Positions 32,675 to 42,612 of a stretch of 64,000 bases of DNA are shown piece by piece. The notes under the pieces are model-generated. The model was not told the origin of the DNA. It ran no database searches and saw nothing but the letters and a program-made list of their open reading frames with translations. The translations under genes were made by a program, and so were the position numbers. The first letter of the stretch is position 1. Each line of letters begins with the position of its first letter. Origin of the DNA: Bacteroidota bacterium (GTDB lineage: Bacteria; Bacteroidota; Bacteroidia; UKL13-3); assembly GCA_030680835.1 (NCBI GenBank), contig JAUXUD010000027.1:1-64000 (forward strand). The letters are read 5' to 3'.

Positions 32675-34000
32675 TTAAAGCCCTTTTTTGATCCATATCT
32701 GGGGATTTTGCAAAATCCTTTGTTTATAGATTTCAAAATGTAAACGATTGCTGCCGTCTTCTGCATTTGTTGCAACATTACCTAATAGTTGTCCGGTTTC
32801 TATTTGCTGCCCAATCTTAACATTAACTGTAGAAAGCCTCGCGTAAACCGAAAAATATTCACCATGGTTTACCAATACAACCCGATCCATTCCAGGTATT
32901 GAAAAGGTTGCCTTAACGGTTCCTTTAAATACCGCTGTAACCTGTGAGTTGGGTCGAACCGAAATATCAATACCATTGTTGTTGGTGAAAACCCCTTTAA
33001 GAGTGGGATGCGCATGTTCCCCAAAGGTCCCGCTTATGGTTCCGTTATCGAGCGGCCAGGGCAATCTGCCTTTATTGGATTCAAAATCATTGCCTAGTTT
33101 TAATGCTTCAGGCGTCAGGTAACTGTTGGATGTCCGGTTATCCTTTTCTGCAGGCTTCGGTCTGTTTTTAGAAATTGCATCTTTCTCCGCTTTTCTTGCC
33201 GCTGCACGCATTTTTATTTCTTCCGCTTTCCGGGCCTCTTCAATTTCTTTTGCAATTAAATCTTCAATTGCTTTATTGAGCCGTTTTGCGGCTTTCTCCT
33301 GCTCTATTATCTGTTTTTTCAGGTCACTCACTTTTTGCTGTAATTTGGTAAGCAAAACAGCCTCTTCTTTTTTATCGGTTTCAAGTTCGAGCTTCTCTTT
33401 TTCTTTCTCGCTCATCAGCATTACCTTTTTTTGCTTGATGCTGATCATTTCATTGATCTCTGCATTGATTGCCTTTTGGGTATTTAATATCAGCAGGCTT
33501 TGCCGTTGCCTGAACTGCCCATACTGATTTAAATACCGTATGCGGTTAAAGGCTTCATTAAAATTTTTAGAATCAAAAATAAACAGGAGTCCATCATTTA
33601 CATTCCGCTTTTTGTAAGTTGCAACGATACTTTGCGCATAATCCTGCTTCAATTTCAACAGGTCGTTTTCAAGCGTTTGTATCGACTTGCGCTGACCTTC
33701 AATTTCAAGACTCAATTCAAAAGACTCCTGCCCTATATTGTCAATAATTTTTACGCGGGTAGTAATCTGACCTGAAATAGCTTTTAAATGGGTAAGGGAA
33801 TTGCTTTCCTTTATTTTGGTCTGTTCGAGAATTTTTTTGCTTTCTATTATTTGTTTTTGCAGTGCCTTGCGTTTTGCTTCCAGGTCTTTCCTTTTGGGAT
33901 TTGCTTTCTGAGCATATACAATACTGATGCAAAATACGGCAATAACACCTATTATAATAAGTTTAAAATACCTGAACTTTATATGATTTTGGAACAACAA
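32675..34000 (-). CDS. EnvC-like peptidoglycan hydrolase activator (LytM/M23 domain)
   Basis: 441 residues: signal-anchor-like start (YFKLIIIGVIAVFCISIVYA), a long coiled coil (about 30-290, rich in K/E/Q) and a C-terminal LytM fold (about 335-441). Of the zinc ligands of active M23 enzymes, the first His is replaced (NNNGIDIS) and the HxH pair reads YARL in the place of YAHL; LHFEI is kept. This matches EnvC-type activators, which switch on amidases at the division septum rather than cut peptidoglycan. It overlaps the upstream DUF4292 gene by 38 nt and ends the conserved envelope operon. Confidence 0.88.
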   Translation of the reverse strand: MLFQNHIKFRYFKLIIIGVIAVFCISIVYAQKANPKRKDLEAKRKALQKQIIESKKILEQTKIKESNSLTHLKAISGQITTRVKIIDNIGQESFELSLEIEGQRKSIQTLENDLLKLKQDYAQSIVATYKKRNVNDGLLFIFDSKNFNEAFNRIRYLNQYGQFRQRQSLLILNTQKAINAEINEMISIKQKKVMLMSEKEKEKLELETDKKEEAVLLTKLQQKVSDLKKQIIEQEKAAKRLNKAIEDLIAKEIEEARKAEEIKMRAAARKAEKDAISKNRPKPAEKDNRTSNSYLTPEALKLGNDFESNKGRLPWPLDNGTISGTFGEHAHPTLKGVFTNNNGIDISVRPNSQVTAVFKGTVKATFSIPGMDRVVLVNHGEYFSVYARLSTVNVKIGQQIETGQLLGNVATNAEDGSNRLHFEIYKQRILQNPQIWIKKGL

Positions 34001-34760
34001 ATTGTGGATCGCGCTTTAATTCGGTTGCAAAGTTGTTCAGGGTAAATTTACAATCAACTTTTTTTTCACCCTGAATGTTAATTACAATCTGTTGTGGAAA
34101 TGAATTATTCCCCTGAATTAAAAAATTTCCATAATTTACAGTCATCTTCTGGTTTTTTCCCTGTTCAGTTAAGGATACAGTTTGGGTTTTAAATAAATTA
34201 TTATGTGCACTTATTTGTTGGGTTGAACCCAGATTCAGCAAAATGGTAATCATGCGGTTCAGCGAATCCAGAGTTGCATTCGGTGCCTTAGGATCAAATG
34301 TTGCATTTCCCCAGGCCATGTTTTGCAATTGCTCAAATTGTATGGGCGCCTTTGTAAACGACTGCATAAAATTATAAGAAGCCGAAATATAAATTTTCCG
34401 CTGCAAATCCAAAATCCTGATTGAATCCGGTTTGATGAGAACCCGGGCAACATTTAAAAAGCCCAGTGCCTTTGCATTGATCCATATATACTGATTGTGC
34501 AATGCCTGCACTTCAAGGTCCAATGTGATTTCATAATTATTGTCTTTATAGTCGGCATCAGCCTTAAAATAAATGGCATTTGAATAATTTTTGCTGTTGT
34601 TAACATGATCTAATAAGAGTTCCAGAGAATTTGATTTTTCTTTCGTATCACCTGCCTTTTCAGCTTCCTTTACGTTCAGTTTTTTTGTTTTACAAGCCGG
34701 TAAAAACAATCCGCTTATTAAAACAAATAATACCCATTTAAAAAGAAGCTGCATGTTCAT
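33963..34760 (-). CDS. DUF4292 lipoprotein (LolB/LppM-like fold)
   Basis: 265 residues with the lipobox FLPAC (Cys23) after a hydrophobic LFKWVLFVLISGLF. The mature part is a set of amphipathic beta strands (NYEITLDLEVQALHNQYIWI, ISASYNFMQSFTKAPIQFEQ, KMTVNYGNFLIQGNN) typical of DUF4292, which resembles outer-membrane lipoprotein carriers. Function unproven; lipoprotein or LPS transport is a guess. The neighbour order TPR - DUF4292 - EnvC is, as far as I know, conserved in Bacteroidota. Confidence 0.87.
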   Translation of the reverse strand: MNMQLLFKWVLFVLISGLFLPACKTKKLNVKEAEKAGDTKEKSNSLELLLDHVNNSKNYSNAIYFKADADYKDNNYEITLDLEVQALHNQYIWINAKALGFLNVARVLIKPDSIRILDLQRKIYISASYNFMQSFTKAPIQFEQLQNMAWGNATFDPKAPNATLDSLNRMITILLNLGSTQQISAHNNLFKTQTVSLTEQGKNQKMTVNYGNFLIQGNNSFPQQIVINIQGEKKVDCKFTLNNFATELKRDPQFVVPKSYKVQVF

Positions 34761-34806
34761 TTTTTATTTTCAGTTTTCAAAATTATTCCGGTATGAATAG
34801 CTGCTT

Positions 34807-36567
34807 TTACAACTTTTTATTATTAATTTTCCTTAGTAGTTCTTCGCTGTCGGCGCCCAGCGATTTGGCCTTCTGCCAGTGTTCTACTGCCTTTTCATAT
34901 TGTCCAAGCATATACAATACGTCGCCCATATGCTCTACAACTTCGGCATTTTGAGGCAAAATTTTCAATGATTTCTCAATATAAATATACGCCTTTTCAT
35001 ATTCTTTCTTTTGAAATAAAATCCATCCATAAGTATCCAGGTTCGATGGGTTTTCCGGATCGAGTTCAATGGAACGCAAACTCATACTGTCTGCCTTATC
35101 CAAACGGGTTTTTCTCAGACTCAGAAAATAGGCATAATTATTCAATGCATTGGAGTTATCGGGCTCTAATTGTAAGGCCGCTTCATAGGCCGAATCGGAT
35201 AATACATATTGTTTAGCATAATGGGCAATATCTCCCAGATTGTTTAACATCTGCACCATCATTTCTACATTTTGAGAAAAATTTAAACCTTCCCTTGCAA
35301 TAGATAGGGCCTTGTCATATTGCTTTAAATGCTTGCTCGCCATACTAAAGTAAAAATAGCCTTCATAATTTTCCGGGAACAACTCAATCAGCCTCAAACA
35401 ATCGCTTTGCATCAAATCATAGCGCGCCAATTGCTGATCACAAAAGAGAATCTGCTCCCACGTTGATACAGAAGTTTCATTTCTTTGTGTTGCCTGTAAA
35501 TAATAGTTCCGGGCTTCTTCAAAATTTCTTTCCTGGATATACATATCCCCCATAAACAAATAAGGGGTTTCTATATCCGGGTTTGTTTGTATAAACGCTT
35601 TAATCAGGTATTTGCATTTCTCTTTATGGCTTGAACCAAAATCGTTTGAAGGAATCAGTTTTGACAGCATCTCTACTTTTATTTTCGGATCTGCATTGCT
35701 CAAAAAACCCTTTTCAAGAAACTCGAAATATTTTTCGGTGTTGTTTTTTATTTTGTAATATTCCGAAAGAGAAAAAGCGGCATAACCGTTTTGGGGGTCT
35801 TTTTTAATGATGTTGTTATAAATTTCCAGAGCTTCCTTTTCATTTCCATCAGCCAGAATTAAATCGGCCAGCATACCCTGATAGGATAATTCGAGCGGAA
35901 AAGCTTTGCATAATTTTTTAATTTCTTTTATCGCCTTTTTAAGCTTGCGTTGCGACAAATAAAGTTGCTCCTTTTGTCGGCTCAACTGCTCATTCACACC
36001 TACCTTTTTCTCGATTTCATTATATATTTTTATTGCATTTGCAGGTTTGTTTAAAGCCAGCTCCAAACCGGCTTGTTCATATAAAAATTTTATATCACCC
36101 GAAATTTTATAATAATCTTTGCAAAGCCTGGATGCCGGTTCATATTGCTGCTGCTTTTTATAAAGTTCTATTAATAGTTTTGTATACCACTCATTGGCAG
36201 CATCCAGTTTTACAGCCCGCTCGGCTTCAAACATGGCTTCCTGATTCTTTTTTTGTGAATATAAAACCGTTGCAAGCTGAAAATGTGCATTGGCATTCTG
36301 GTCGTCTATTTGTAACGCTTTCCTGAATCCAGTCTCTGCATCCTGATAATTATTAATAATTTTTTCTTTCATCCCTGCAAAAAACTGCAGGTCGAATTCC
36401 TTTCGTTGTTCTTCAGTTAATTTATCGGGTTTGCGCTGCGCCATTGCACAAAACGAAACAAACAATCCAAATAAAAGAAAGAAAATTTTATGCGTTTTCA
36501 AATTAAAATATTTTTTACTTAACGTAAACCAAAAGTCTGCATTATAAATTAGTAGTATAATCGCCAA
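34807..36567 (-). CDS. secreted TPR-repeat protein of the envelope operon
   Basis: 586 residues in the full frame. The likely start is the TTG at 36501, which gives a clean signal peptide (KTHKIFFLLFGLFVSFCAMA) and a 564-residue protein; the ATG at 36567 would overlap the upstream gene by 26 nt. About ten TPR units fill the rest (NAHFQLATVLYSQKKNQEAM, NNYAYFLSLRKTRLDKADSM, EHMGDVLYMLGQYEKAVEHW). A periplasmic scaffold, possibly for LPS or lipoprotein transport given the DUF4292 neighbour. No sorting domain at the end. Confidence 0.85.
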   Translation of the reverse strand: MAIILLIYNADFWFTLSKKYFNLKTHKIFFLLFGLFVSFCAMAQRKPDKLTEEQRKEFDLQFFAGMKEKIINNYQDAETGFRKALQIDDQNANAHFQLATVLYSQKKNQEAMFEAERAVKLDAANEWYTKLLIELYKKQQQYEPASRLCKDYYKISGDIKFLYEQAGLELALNKPANAIKIYNEIEKKVGVNEQLSRQKEQLYLSQRKLKKAIKEIKKLCKAFPLELSYQGMLADLILADGNEKEALEIYNNIIKKDPQNGYAAFSLSEYYKIKNNTEKYFEFLEKGFLSNADPKIKVEMLSKLIPSNDFGSSHKEKCKYLIKAFIQTNPDIETPYLFMGDMYIQERNFEEARNYYLQATQRNETSVSTWEQILFCDQQLARYDLMQSDCLRLIELFPENYEGYFYFSMASKHLKQYDKALSIAREGLNFSQNVEMMVQMLNNLGDIAHYAKQYVLSDSAYEAALQLEPDNSNALNNYAYFLSLRKTRLDKADSMSLRSIELDPENPSNLDTYGWILFQKKEYEKAYIYIEKSLKILPQNAEVVEHMGDVLYMLGQYEKAVEHWQKAKSLGADSEELLRKINNKKL

Positions 36568-37552
36568 TACTCAGATCTTTCACTTCACCACTATAATGAA
36601 CGTGACTTCCTATCATGGCATTGTCAATAACGGCATTTTTAATGTGGGTATGCGTTTGAATCATGCAGTTGCCTATTACCGAATTTTCTACTGTGCTATC
36701 GTCTCCAATGCTCACAAAGGGTCCCACAACGCTGCGTTTCATTTTAACATTTTTGCCGATAAAACAAGGCGGAATAATGGTAACCTGATCCAGTTTTACC
36801 GAATCATCAATTAATTTTTCATTAGCATCATGCATAAACTGAAGAATTCGTGAATTTGTAAAAACGGTGGAATTTTTATTTCCGCAATCGAGCCATTCGG
36901 TAACCTGTCCGGGTTCAAATTTCAAACCCTTTGCCTTCATGTTTTCCAGGGCATTTGTTAACTGATATTCTCCTTTATCACGTACATCGTTATCCAGTAA
37001 ATATTGCAACTCCTTGCGTAGGTTCAAACCATCCCTGAAATAATAAATGCCAATAATCGCCAGATCCGATACAAAGTGTTCGGGTTTTTCAACAAAATCA
37101 GTAATAATATTATCCGAATTTACTTTAACTACCCCAAAAGGCTTTGGGTCTTCAACTTTTTGAACCCAGATAATTCCATCTTTGCTGCGGTCGAGTGTAA
37201 AATCAGCTTTAAACAAGGTGTCGGCAAAAACTACCAAAACATTTCCATCCAGACTCTCGCGGGCACACATAATTGCATGGGCAGTTCCAAGCGGCTCCTC
37301 CTGGTAATATATACTTCCTTTGGCTCCGAGCTTTTTGGCTACAGCAATTAATTCTTTTTCTACCGCGGCACCAAATGATGGGCCAATAATAAATGCAACT
37401 TCTTCAATTCCGGTTCCACAAACTTTAGCAAGGTCTTCAATAATTTTTTGAACAATGGGCTTTCCGGCAACCGGAATAAGTGGCTTGGGTACGGTTAAAG
37501 TATGTGGACGCATGCGTTTTCCCATACCGGCCATAGGAACAATAATTTTCAT
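36542..37552 (-). CDS. sugar-1-phosphate nucleotidyltransferase
   Basis: 336 residues. The N-terminal domain opens KIIVPMAGMGKRMRPHTLT with VPKPLIPVAGKP, the nucleotide-binding signature of glucose-1-phosphate thymidylyl/uridylyltransferases. The C-terminal part (about 245-336) is a left-handed beta-helix of hexapeptides (SVVGPFVSIGDDSTVENSVI). It makes an NDP-sugar for envelope glycans; the sugar is not defined by sequence. It starts the TPR - DUF4292 - EnvC run, with dut and a flippase gene upstream on the same strand. Confidence 0.92.
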   Translation of the reverse strand: MKIIVPMAGMGKRMRPHTLTVPKPLIPVAGKPIVQKIIEDLAKVCGTGIEEVAFIIGPSFGAAVEKELIAVAKKLGAKGSIYYQEEPLGTAHAIMCARESLDGNVLVVFADTLFKADFTLDRSKDGIIWVQKVEDPKPFGVVKVNSDNIITDFVEKPEHFVSDLAIIGIYYFRDGLNLRKELQYLLDNDVRDKGEYQLTNALENMKAKGLKFEPGQVTEWLDCGNKNSTVFTNSRILQFMHDANEKLIDDSVKLDQVTIIPPCFIGKNVKMKRSVVGPFVSIGDDSTVENSVIGNCMIQTHTHIKNAVIDNAMIGSHVHYSGEVKDLSIGDYTTNL

Positions 37553-37695
37553 GTATAATTTTTTAATTTTTCAAGGTTTGGGGAGATTTACACAACTTAT
37601 ATTTTACTATGGTTCGTCATTCGCCCCCGTTATTTGTCTAAATTAGTGAACTTAGGGGTTGCAACCTAATACAATGCCATAAATTTTCAAAACAT

Positions 37696-38130
37696 TTACT
37701 TTCCGGTGCTGCCATAGCCGCCTTCACCCCGGTTGCTTGGAGCTAAATCCGCAACCGGTTTCCACAAAATGGTTTCATGCCTGCTTACCACCATTTGGGC
37801 AATGCGTTCTCCATTACTAATTATAAAAGATTCCTCACCAAAATTAATCAGGAGTACCTTAACCTCACCCCGGTAATCTGCGTCAATGGTTCCTGGAGAA
37901 TTAAGCACCGTAATGCCATGCTTTAATGCCAAACCACTTCTGGGTCTGATCTGGGCTTCGTAATCTGGTGGAATTTCAATGAACAATCCGGTAGGTATCA
38001 AGGCTCTTTGCATGGGTTCAAGCACTATGGGTTCAGGCAAAAATGCCATTAAATCAATCCCCGCTGCATGTTCGGTTTGATGCAGTGGCAGCGGGTTCGG
38101 CGATTGGTTTACAATTTTAATTTCTATCAC
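37696..38130 (-). CDS. dut: dUTP diphosphatase
   Basis: 144 residues with all five trimeric dUTPase motifs: [37 protein letters not shown] and [10 protein letters not shown]. It hydrolyses dUTP to dUMP, keeping uracil out of DNA and feeding dTMP synthesis. Its start overlaps the end of the flippase gene by 4 nt (38127-38130), so the two are translationally coupled. The gene order flippase-dut-nucleotidyltransferase is common in Bacteroidota. Confidence 0.96.
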   Translation of the reverse strand: MIEIKIVNQSPNPLPLHQTEHAAGIDLMAFLPEPIVLEPMQRALIPTGLFIEIPPDYEAQIRPRSGLALKHGITVLNSPGTIDADYRGEVKVLLINFGEESFIISNGERIAQMVVSRHETILWKPVADLAPSNRGEGGYGSTGK

Positions 38131-39596
38131 TTTATAAATACGCTTAAATTTTTTCTTTCTGTTAAAAACCCGGTCAGGATAAATCCGGCTAATAAAACCG
38201 TATTCAGCAAAACCCCTGTTATTGAGATCGGATCAACCCACTTTTTGAGATATAAACTGCCGGCATAAATAACAATGGATAAAAGTCCGTACGCAATTAA
38301 TTTTGTGGTTTTATAGGGAATGGGGTACACTTTTTGACCCCATACATAGCCAATTACCAGCATGGAAAAGTAACAAATTAATGTGGCATACGCACAACCC
38401 AGATAACCCATTTGCGGTATCAACAAGATGTTTAATACAATGGTAATCACGGCCCCAATCACCGAAATGATAGCTCCCTTATTGGTTTGATCCGATAATT
38501 TATACCAAATGGAAATATTATAATAAACGCCCAAAAATATATTGGCCCAAAGTAAAATAGGTACAACAACCAATCCTTCATAAAAATCTTCCCCGATAAA
38601 GTGTTTAAAAAAATCAAGAAAGAGGGTGACCATTAAAAAAATAGAAAGACAAATCAGCACAAAATAATTCATCACATCGGCGTATATTTCGCGTTTGTCG
38701 CTGGTTTTGGCATGTGCAAAAAAGAAGGGTTCGGCAGCATATTTAAAAGCCTGAATAAACAAAGTAATTAAAATTGACAACTTATAATTGGCTCCATAAA
38801 TTCCATTCATGGCTTTTGCTTCTTCTGCATTTGGCCATATATATCTCAATAACGCCCGGTCTAACGTTTCATTGATCATGCCGGCAAAACCAACAAATAA
38901 CATAGGCAATGCATACAAAAACATTTTTTTCCAAAGTGCCTGATCCAATCCCAGTTTAATTTTTAACAGCTCTGCACTCAGCATAAAGGCAGTAATTATA
39001 CTTGCGCATAAATTGGCAATAAACACATACGATATGCCCAGGTTTTCAAAGTAAAAAGGTAAAATCAGGTTATTGTTTGATTTTAAATATGGACATAAAA
39101 CCAAAAAATACAGATTTAAAGAAATGTTTATCAGGATATTCAGATTTTTAATGACGGCAAAGCGAAGAGCCTTGTTTTGCTGGCGTAACAAGGCAAAAGG
39201 AATGGCCGAAATGGCATCAAAGGCCAAAATAAAAACGGCATACCACAAATACTCCGGATGATTGCCATACCCGATTGCATTTGAAATGGGATTGCCTGCA
39301 AAAAACATGATAAACAGGAATAGGAAAGAAGCTCCTATTACCGAAATTAATGCATTGGCAAAAACCTGCATGCTGCTTTCTTTTTGGGCAAACCTAAAGA
39401 AAGCCGTTTCCATGCCATGGGTAAGTATGATATTAAAAAATGAGATATATGCGTAAAACTCAACATTAATCCCATATTCGGTTTGCGTAAAAACCCGCGT
39501 AAAAATGGGGACCAGTAAATAGTTTAAAAACCTTCCGGCTATGCTGCTTAATCCATATACCGCGGTTTCACCTGCTAATTTTTTAATCTGACTCAT
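38127..39596 (-). CDS. oligosaccharide flippase (Wzx/MATE-like)
   Basis: 489 residues from the ATG at 39596 ([20 protein letters not shown]), with about fourteen membrane segments. The opening plus [20 protein letters not shown] is the signature of the polysaccharide biosynthesis/flippase family. It should move lipid-linked sugars or a lipid across the inner membrane. An in-frame ATG 60 nt upstream adds a stretch with no family match and is rejected. Whether it works with the nucleotidyltransferase product is inferred from the neighbourhood only. The short length of the upstream gap (114 nt to the divergent TPR gene) must hold both promoters. Confidence 0.9.
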   Translation of the reverse strand: MSQIKKLAGETAVYGLSSIAGRFLNYLLVPIFTRVFTQTEYGINVEFYAYISFFNIILTHGMETAFFRFAQKESSMQVFANALISVIGASFLFLFIMFFAGNPISNAIGYGNHPEYLWYAVFILAFDAISAIPFALLRQQNKALRFAVIKNLNILINISLNLYFLVLCPYLKSNNNLILPFYFENLGISYVFIANLCASIITAFMLSAELLKIKLGLDQALWKKMFLYALPMLFVGFAGMINETLDRALLRYIWPNAEEAKAMNGIYGANYKLSILITLFIQAFKYAAEPFFFAHAKTSDKREIYADVMNYFVLICLSIFLMVTLFLDFFKHFIGEDFYEGLVVVPILLWANIFLGVYYNISIWYKLSDQTNKGAIISVIGAVITIVLNILLIPQMGYLGCAYATLICYFSMLVIGYVWGQKVYPIPYKTTKLIAYGLLSIVIYAGSLYLKKWVDPISITGVLLNTVLLAGFILTGFLTERKNLSVFIK

Positions 39597-39710
39597 TGAT
39601 AATTTGCATCTGCAAAAAACAAAAAAAACAAATGATAATGCTTTTAGGTTATTCACAATACCACTAATAAGCTTATTTTCGTTAACTATTTTAACTCAGA
39701 CTAAATAAAA

Positions 39711-41522
39711 ATGTTGCGAAACAGAAAAATATTTTTCCTCTTTTTTGCCCTTTTTGGGGCATTTCATTTATATGCCCAATTGCCCGATGAAGAACTGGCA
39801 GCACAATTTCTTGGTAACCAGGAATTTAACAAAGCAGCGGATATGTATGAGAAACTGCTCTCTAAAAATCCGCGTTCGTTTTATTATTACGACAATTTAT
39901 TGCGCTGCTATATAGGTATGAAAGATTTGGAGTCGGCTCAGAAAATGGTTAAAAAGCAAAGCCGGAAATTTGATTATAACTATTACTATCAGGTAGATTT
40001 GGGCTATATCAGTAAATTGCAGAATCAGGAAGAAAAAGCCATTGCCATTTTTGATAATTTAATTCAAAAGCTTCGTCCGGATGAGATACAGATAAACGAG
40101 TTATCAATGGCATTTCAAAAAAGAAATGAGAAACAATACGCCATAGAAACCTATTTAAAAGGAAGAAAATTGTTTAAAAATGAGGAAGTGTTTGCCGGGG
40201 AACTGGGGGGTTTGTATGCCGAAACCCATCAAACCAAAAACATGATTGACGAGTATTTAAATGTATTGGTAATGGACGAATCGCAGGCAAGCGAAGTACA
40301 AGGCTTTTTACAAAACAACTTAAAAGACAATGGCGAGTTTGAATTGTTAAGACTGGCTTTAAATAAAAAAAGCAGGCAATATCCTGAGCGGGCAACTTTT
40401 CCCGAAATGTTGATCTGGTTGCACGTTCAAAAAAACGAGTACGACAATGCATTAATTTATGCACGGGGATTAGATAAAAAACATAAAGAAGAAGGCAGGC
40501 GCATGCTTGAACTGGGCTTTTTAGCCATTTCAAATGGGAAATACGATGCCGCCATAAATATATTTAAACAGATTCAGATTCTGGGTAAAGACAAGCCCTA
40601 TTATTCACTGTCAAAAAGTTCGGAAGTGGAAGCAAGGGCAAAAAAATTACTCACCGGAAATTATACCCCGGCTGATTTAAAAGCTTTGGAAAATGAATAC
40701 CTATTAATACTTCTGGAATTTGGAAGAAATGAGCTCATGGCAAAAACCATGAAAGACCTGGCCCATTTACTGGCTTTTTATGAAAACAACTTCGAGCAGG
40801 CCATACAGCAATATGAAGAAATTATTAATTTACCCAGGGTTGACCGGTATTTTAAAGCCCAATGCAAACTTGAGTTGGGTGATTTATATGTACTCAAAAA
40901 TGAGGTTTGGGAGGCTATGTTATTATACGGACAGGTAGATAAAGATTTTTTGGAAGAACCCATTGGCCAGGAAGCCAAATACAGAAACGCGCAGCTTAGC
41001 TATTATATTGGAGAATTTGAATGGGCCAAAGCCCAGTTGGATGTGTTAAAAACTGCCACCACACAATTAATTGCCAATAATGCGCTGGAACTTTCCTTGC
41101 TCATTCAGGATAACACAGTTGACAGTATTGAGGATGCATTATTGCTTTTTTCGAAAGCCGATTTAAACTACCATCAAAACAAAACAGATAAAGCTTTGGA
41201 GTTGCTGGATAGTATTCAATTGCTCTTTCCAAAACATGCTTTAAGTGATGATATCGCATTTAAAAAAGCTGAGATTTATTATAAGCAAAAGGATTTTGCA
41301 AAGTCGGCCTATTATTATCAAATTGTAGTAAACGAATACGGCAGCGATATTTTGGGTGACAATGCACTGTACCAACTAGCCCGCCTGAACCAATACCAGT
41401 TAAACAATTTAGATGAAGCCAAAAAACTATACGAAAAGTTCATACTCGAATATCCGGGAAGTTTCTTTTTAACCGATTGCCGCAAGCAGTTCCGACTGTT
41501 AAGAGGCGACCAGATGAATTAG
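39711..41522 (+). CDS. secreted TPR-repeat protein
   Basis: 603 residues with a signal peptide (KIFFLFFALFGAFHLYAQ). TPR-like helical pairs run throughout (FNKAADMYEKLLSKNPRSFY, EQAIQQYEEIINLPRVDRYF, DEAKKLYEKFILEYPGSFFL), much like BamD or YbgF-type periplasmic TPR proteins. It probably scaffolds an envelope complex. A TATTTTCG box (39674-39681), one base off consensus, lies 30 nt upstream. The DUF4286 gene follows after 13 nt, a pairing I recall from other Bacteroidota. Confidence 0.85.
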   Translation: MLRNRKIFFLFFALFGAFHLYAQLPDEELAAQFLGNQEFNKAADMYEKLLSKNPRSFYYYDNLLRCYIGMKDLESAQKMVKKQSRKFDYNYYYQVDLGYISKLQNQEEKAIAIFDNLIQKLRPDEIQINELSMAFQKRNEKQYAIETYLKGRKLFKNEEVFAGELGGLYAETHQTKNMIDEYLNVLVMDESQASEVQGFLQNNLKDNGEFELLRLALNKKSRQYPERATFPEMLIWLHVQKNEYDNALIYARGLDKKHKEEGRRMLELGFLAISNGKYDAAINIFKQIQILGKDKPYYSLSKSSEVEARAKKLLTGNYTPADLKALENEYLLILLEFGRNELMAKTMKDLAHLLAFYENNFEQAIQQYEEIINLPRVDRYFKAQCKLELGDLYVLKNEVWEAMLLYGQVDKDFLEEPIGQEAKYRNAQLSYYIGEFEWAKAQLDVLKTATTQLIANNALELSLLIQDNTVDSIEDALLLFSKADLNYHQNKTDKALELLDSIQLLFPKHALSDDIAFKKAEIYYKQKDFAKSAYYYQIVVNEYGSDILGDNALYQLARLNQYQLNNLDEAKKLYEKFILEYPGSFFLTDCRKQFRLLRGDQMN

Positions 41523-41535
41523 TAATCTAAAATCA

Positions 41536-41847
41536 ATGATCATATACAACGTAACCATCAATATTGATGAAGAAGCACATGAACAGTGGCTAAACTGGAT
41601 GAAACAAAAACATATTCCAGATGTAATGGCCACAGGTTTGTTTGTTTCCTCAAAAATATTACGTGTGCTCAGCAAGCAGGAAGACGAATCGGGATTTACC
41701 TATGCCATTCAATATACCTGTGCGGATATGGAAACTTATGAGCGTTACCAAAAAGAATTTGCGCACGCATTACAAGCCGAAACGCAGCAATTGTTCGGCG
41801 GCAAATTTGCTGCGTTCAGAACCCTTTTGGAAGAAGTTTTAGTATAG
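41536..41847 (+). CDS. DUF4286 family protein
   Basis: 103 residues, opening MIIYNVTINIDEEAHEQWLN and then MKQKHIPDVMATGLF, matching DUF4286, a ferredoxin-like (dimeric alpha-beta barrel) family of Bacteroidota. No signal peptide; cytoplasmic. The fold resembles antibiotic-biosynthesis monooxygenases, but a reaction is not known. It follows the TPR gene by 13 nt in one operon. In other genomes rsmA often follows; here it does not. Confidence 0.88.
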   Translation: MIIYNVTINIDEEAHEQWLNWMKQKHIPDVMATGLFVSSKILRVLSKQEDESGFTYAIQYTCADMETYERYQKEFAHALQAETQQLFGGKFAAFRTLLEEVLV

Positions 41848-41971
41848 ACATTTAGGTAATAGCGATCACAAAATCGATGTTATTACTTTCCAAAATATCA
41901 GGATTTCCTTATACCGGAATTCGGTTAAAAGCATCTTCTAACTTATCCACATTTATCACTTCATGATATTA

Positions 41972-42233
41972 CAGCTTAAATAAAAATACAACAGTTTAAA
42001 TAAATTTTATTCCTTTGGTTTTATTTCTATCACGCCGTTCACATAAATATACAGCAATTTAAACGTGCTTTAAATGTCTTAAAATTTCGGATTTTCGCTA
42101 TTTAAACGGTTTTTTACTCCATTTAGATAAAATATTTTGTCGCATTTCAAAATTAATTCTCCTTATAATCAGCTATTTACCTTTTTAATGTCGCACTTCG
42201 CTACTTAAACAGTTTTTTACGCCATTTAAATAA
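41972..42233 (+). promoter_or_regulatory. paired (C)NNTTTAAA motifs, candidate operator array
   Basis: Related motifs occur at 41972 (CAGCTTAAATAAA), 41992 (CAGTTTAAATAAA), 42053 (AGCAATTTAAACG), 42096 (CGCTATTTAAACGG), 42117 (CTCCATTTAGATAAA), 42199 (CGCTACTTAAACAG) and 42220 (CGCCATTTAAATAAA). Three pairs are spaced 20-21 nt start to start, about two helix turns. The blocks 42096-42139 and 42199-42242 are direct repeats with about 8 differences in 44 nt. A protein binding in pairs is inferred. A similar set lies at 57875-57928. Confidence 0.5.
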
Positions 42234-42234
42234 A

Positions 42235-42242
42235 TATCTTTG
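42235..42242 (+). promoter_or_regulatory. -7 promoter element of the 42.3-kb two-gene unit
   Basis: TATCTTTG is an exact TAnnTTTG match, 59 nt before the ATG at 42302. It ends the second 44-nt repeat block. The first block ends in a weaker version (AATATTTTG), so there may be two tandem start sites. Confidence 0.65.
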
Positions 42243-42301
42243 AGTGTGGATAAGCAAAGATAAGCGTCCAAAATAATAACCTTTATTTAAACAAGAAGAT
42301 C

Positions 42302-42583
42302 ATGAAAGCTACTTTACATTTGGAAAAATCCCCATCAGGATTGTTTCACAATTACCCAACTTTTACATCTAAGGATAGAATTACACACCACTTATTGCAA
42401 AGCAAAAAACAAATCGTTGAATTTGCAAAATTCAGTTATCTGGCAATTGTTTTAATTTTATTGCTTTGTGCCGTGGTTGAACTCAAGCATATTTATAATG
42501 TAGATATTTTCCCTGGCATTGATACTCCATTTGATAATGCGTATTTTGCAGGAAAAGGTGCCATAGATAATAGTCTGTTATAA
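42302..42583 (+). CDS. small single-span membrane protein, unknown
   Basis: 93 residues: a polar N-terminal half (MKATLHLEKSPSGLFHN), one membrane segment (about 45-63, YLAIVLILLLCAVVEL) and a short outer tail (IYNVDIFPGIDTPFDNAY). No family recognised. A clear promoter and the motif array lie upstream, and a second unknown gene follows after 29 nt. It may be a membrane partner of that protein. Confidence 0.65.
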   Translation: MKATLHLEKSPSGLFHNYPTFTSKDRITHHLLQSKKQIVEFAKFSYLAIVLILLLCAVVELKHIYNVDIFPGIDTPFDNAYFAGKGAIDNSLL

Positions 42584-42612
42584 AATTTATAGTCTCATTC
42601 TAATCTTCAACT

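Larger units (their letters stand above)
41848..42301. other. 454-nt intergenic region with arrays of TTTAAAC-type motifs
   Basis: The first 100 nt hold an imperfect hairpin (GTAATA..CGAT with ATCG..TATTAC, 41852-41885) after the DUF4286 stop. From 41972 on the region is full of short related motifs and a 44-nt tandem repeat (separate entries), ending in a promoter at 42235-42242. I see no gene in it. Confidence 0.7.

Noticed and set aside
33126-33527. 133-codon plus-strand frame opposite the EnvC-like gene
   Set aside because: Antisense of a Lys/Glu-rich coiled coil gives a Phe/Ser-rich pseudo-membrane product; an artefact.
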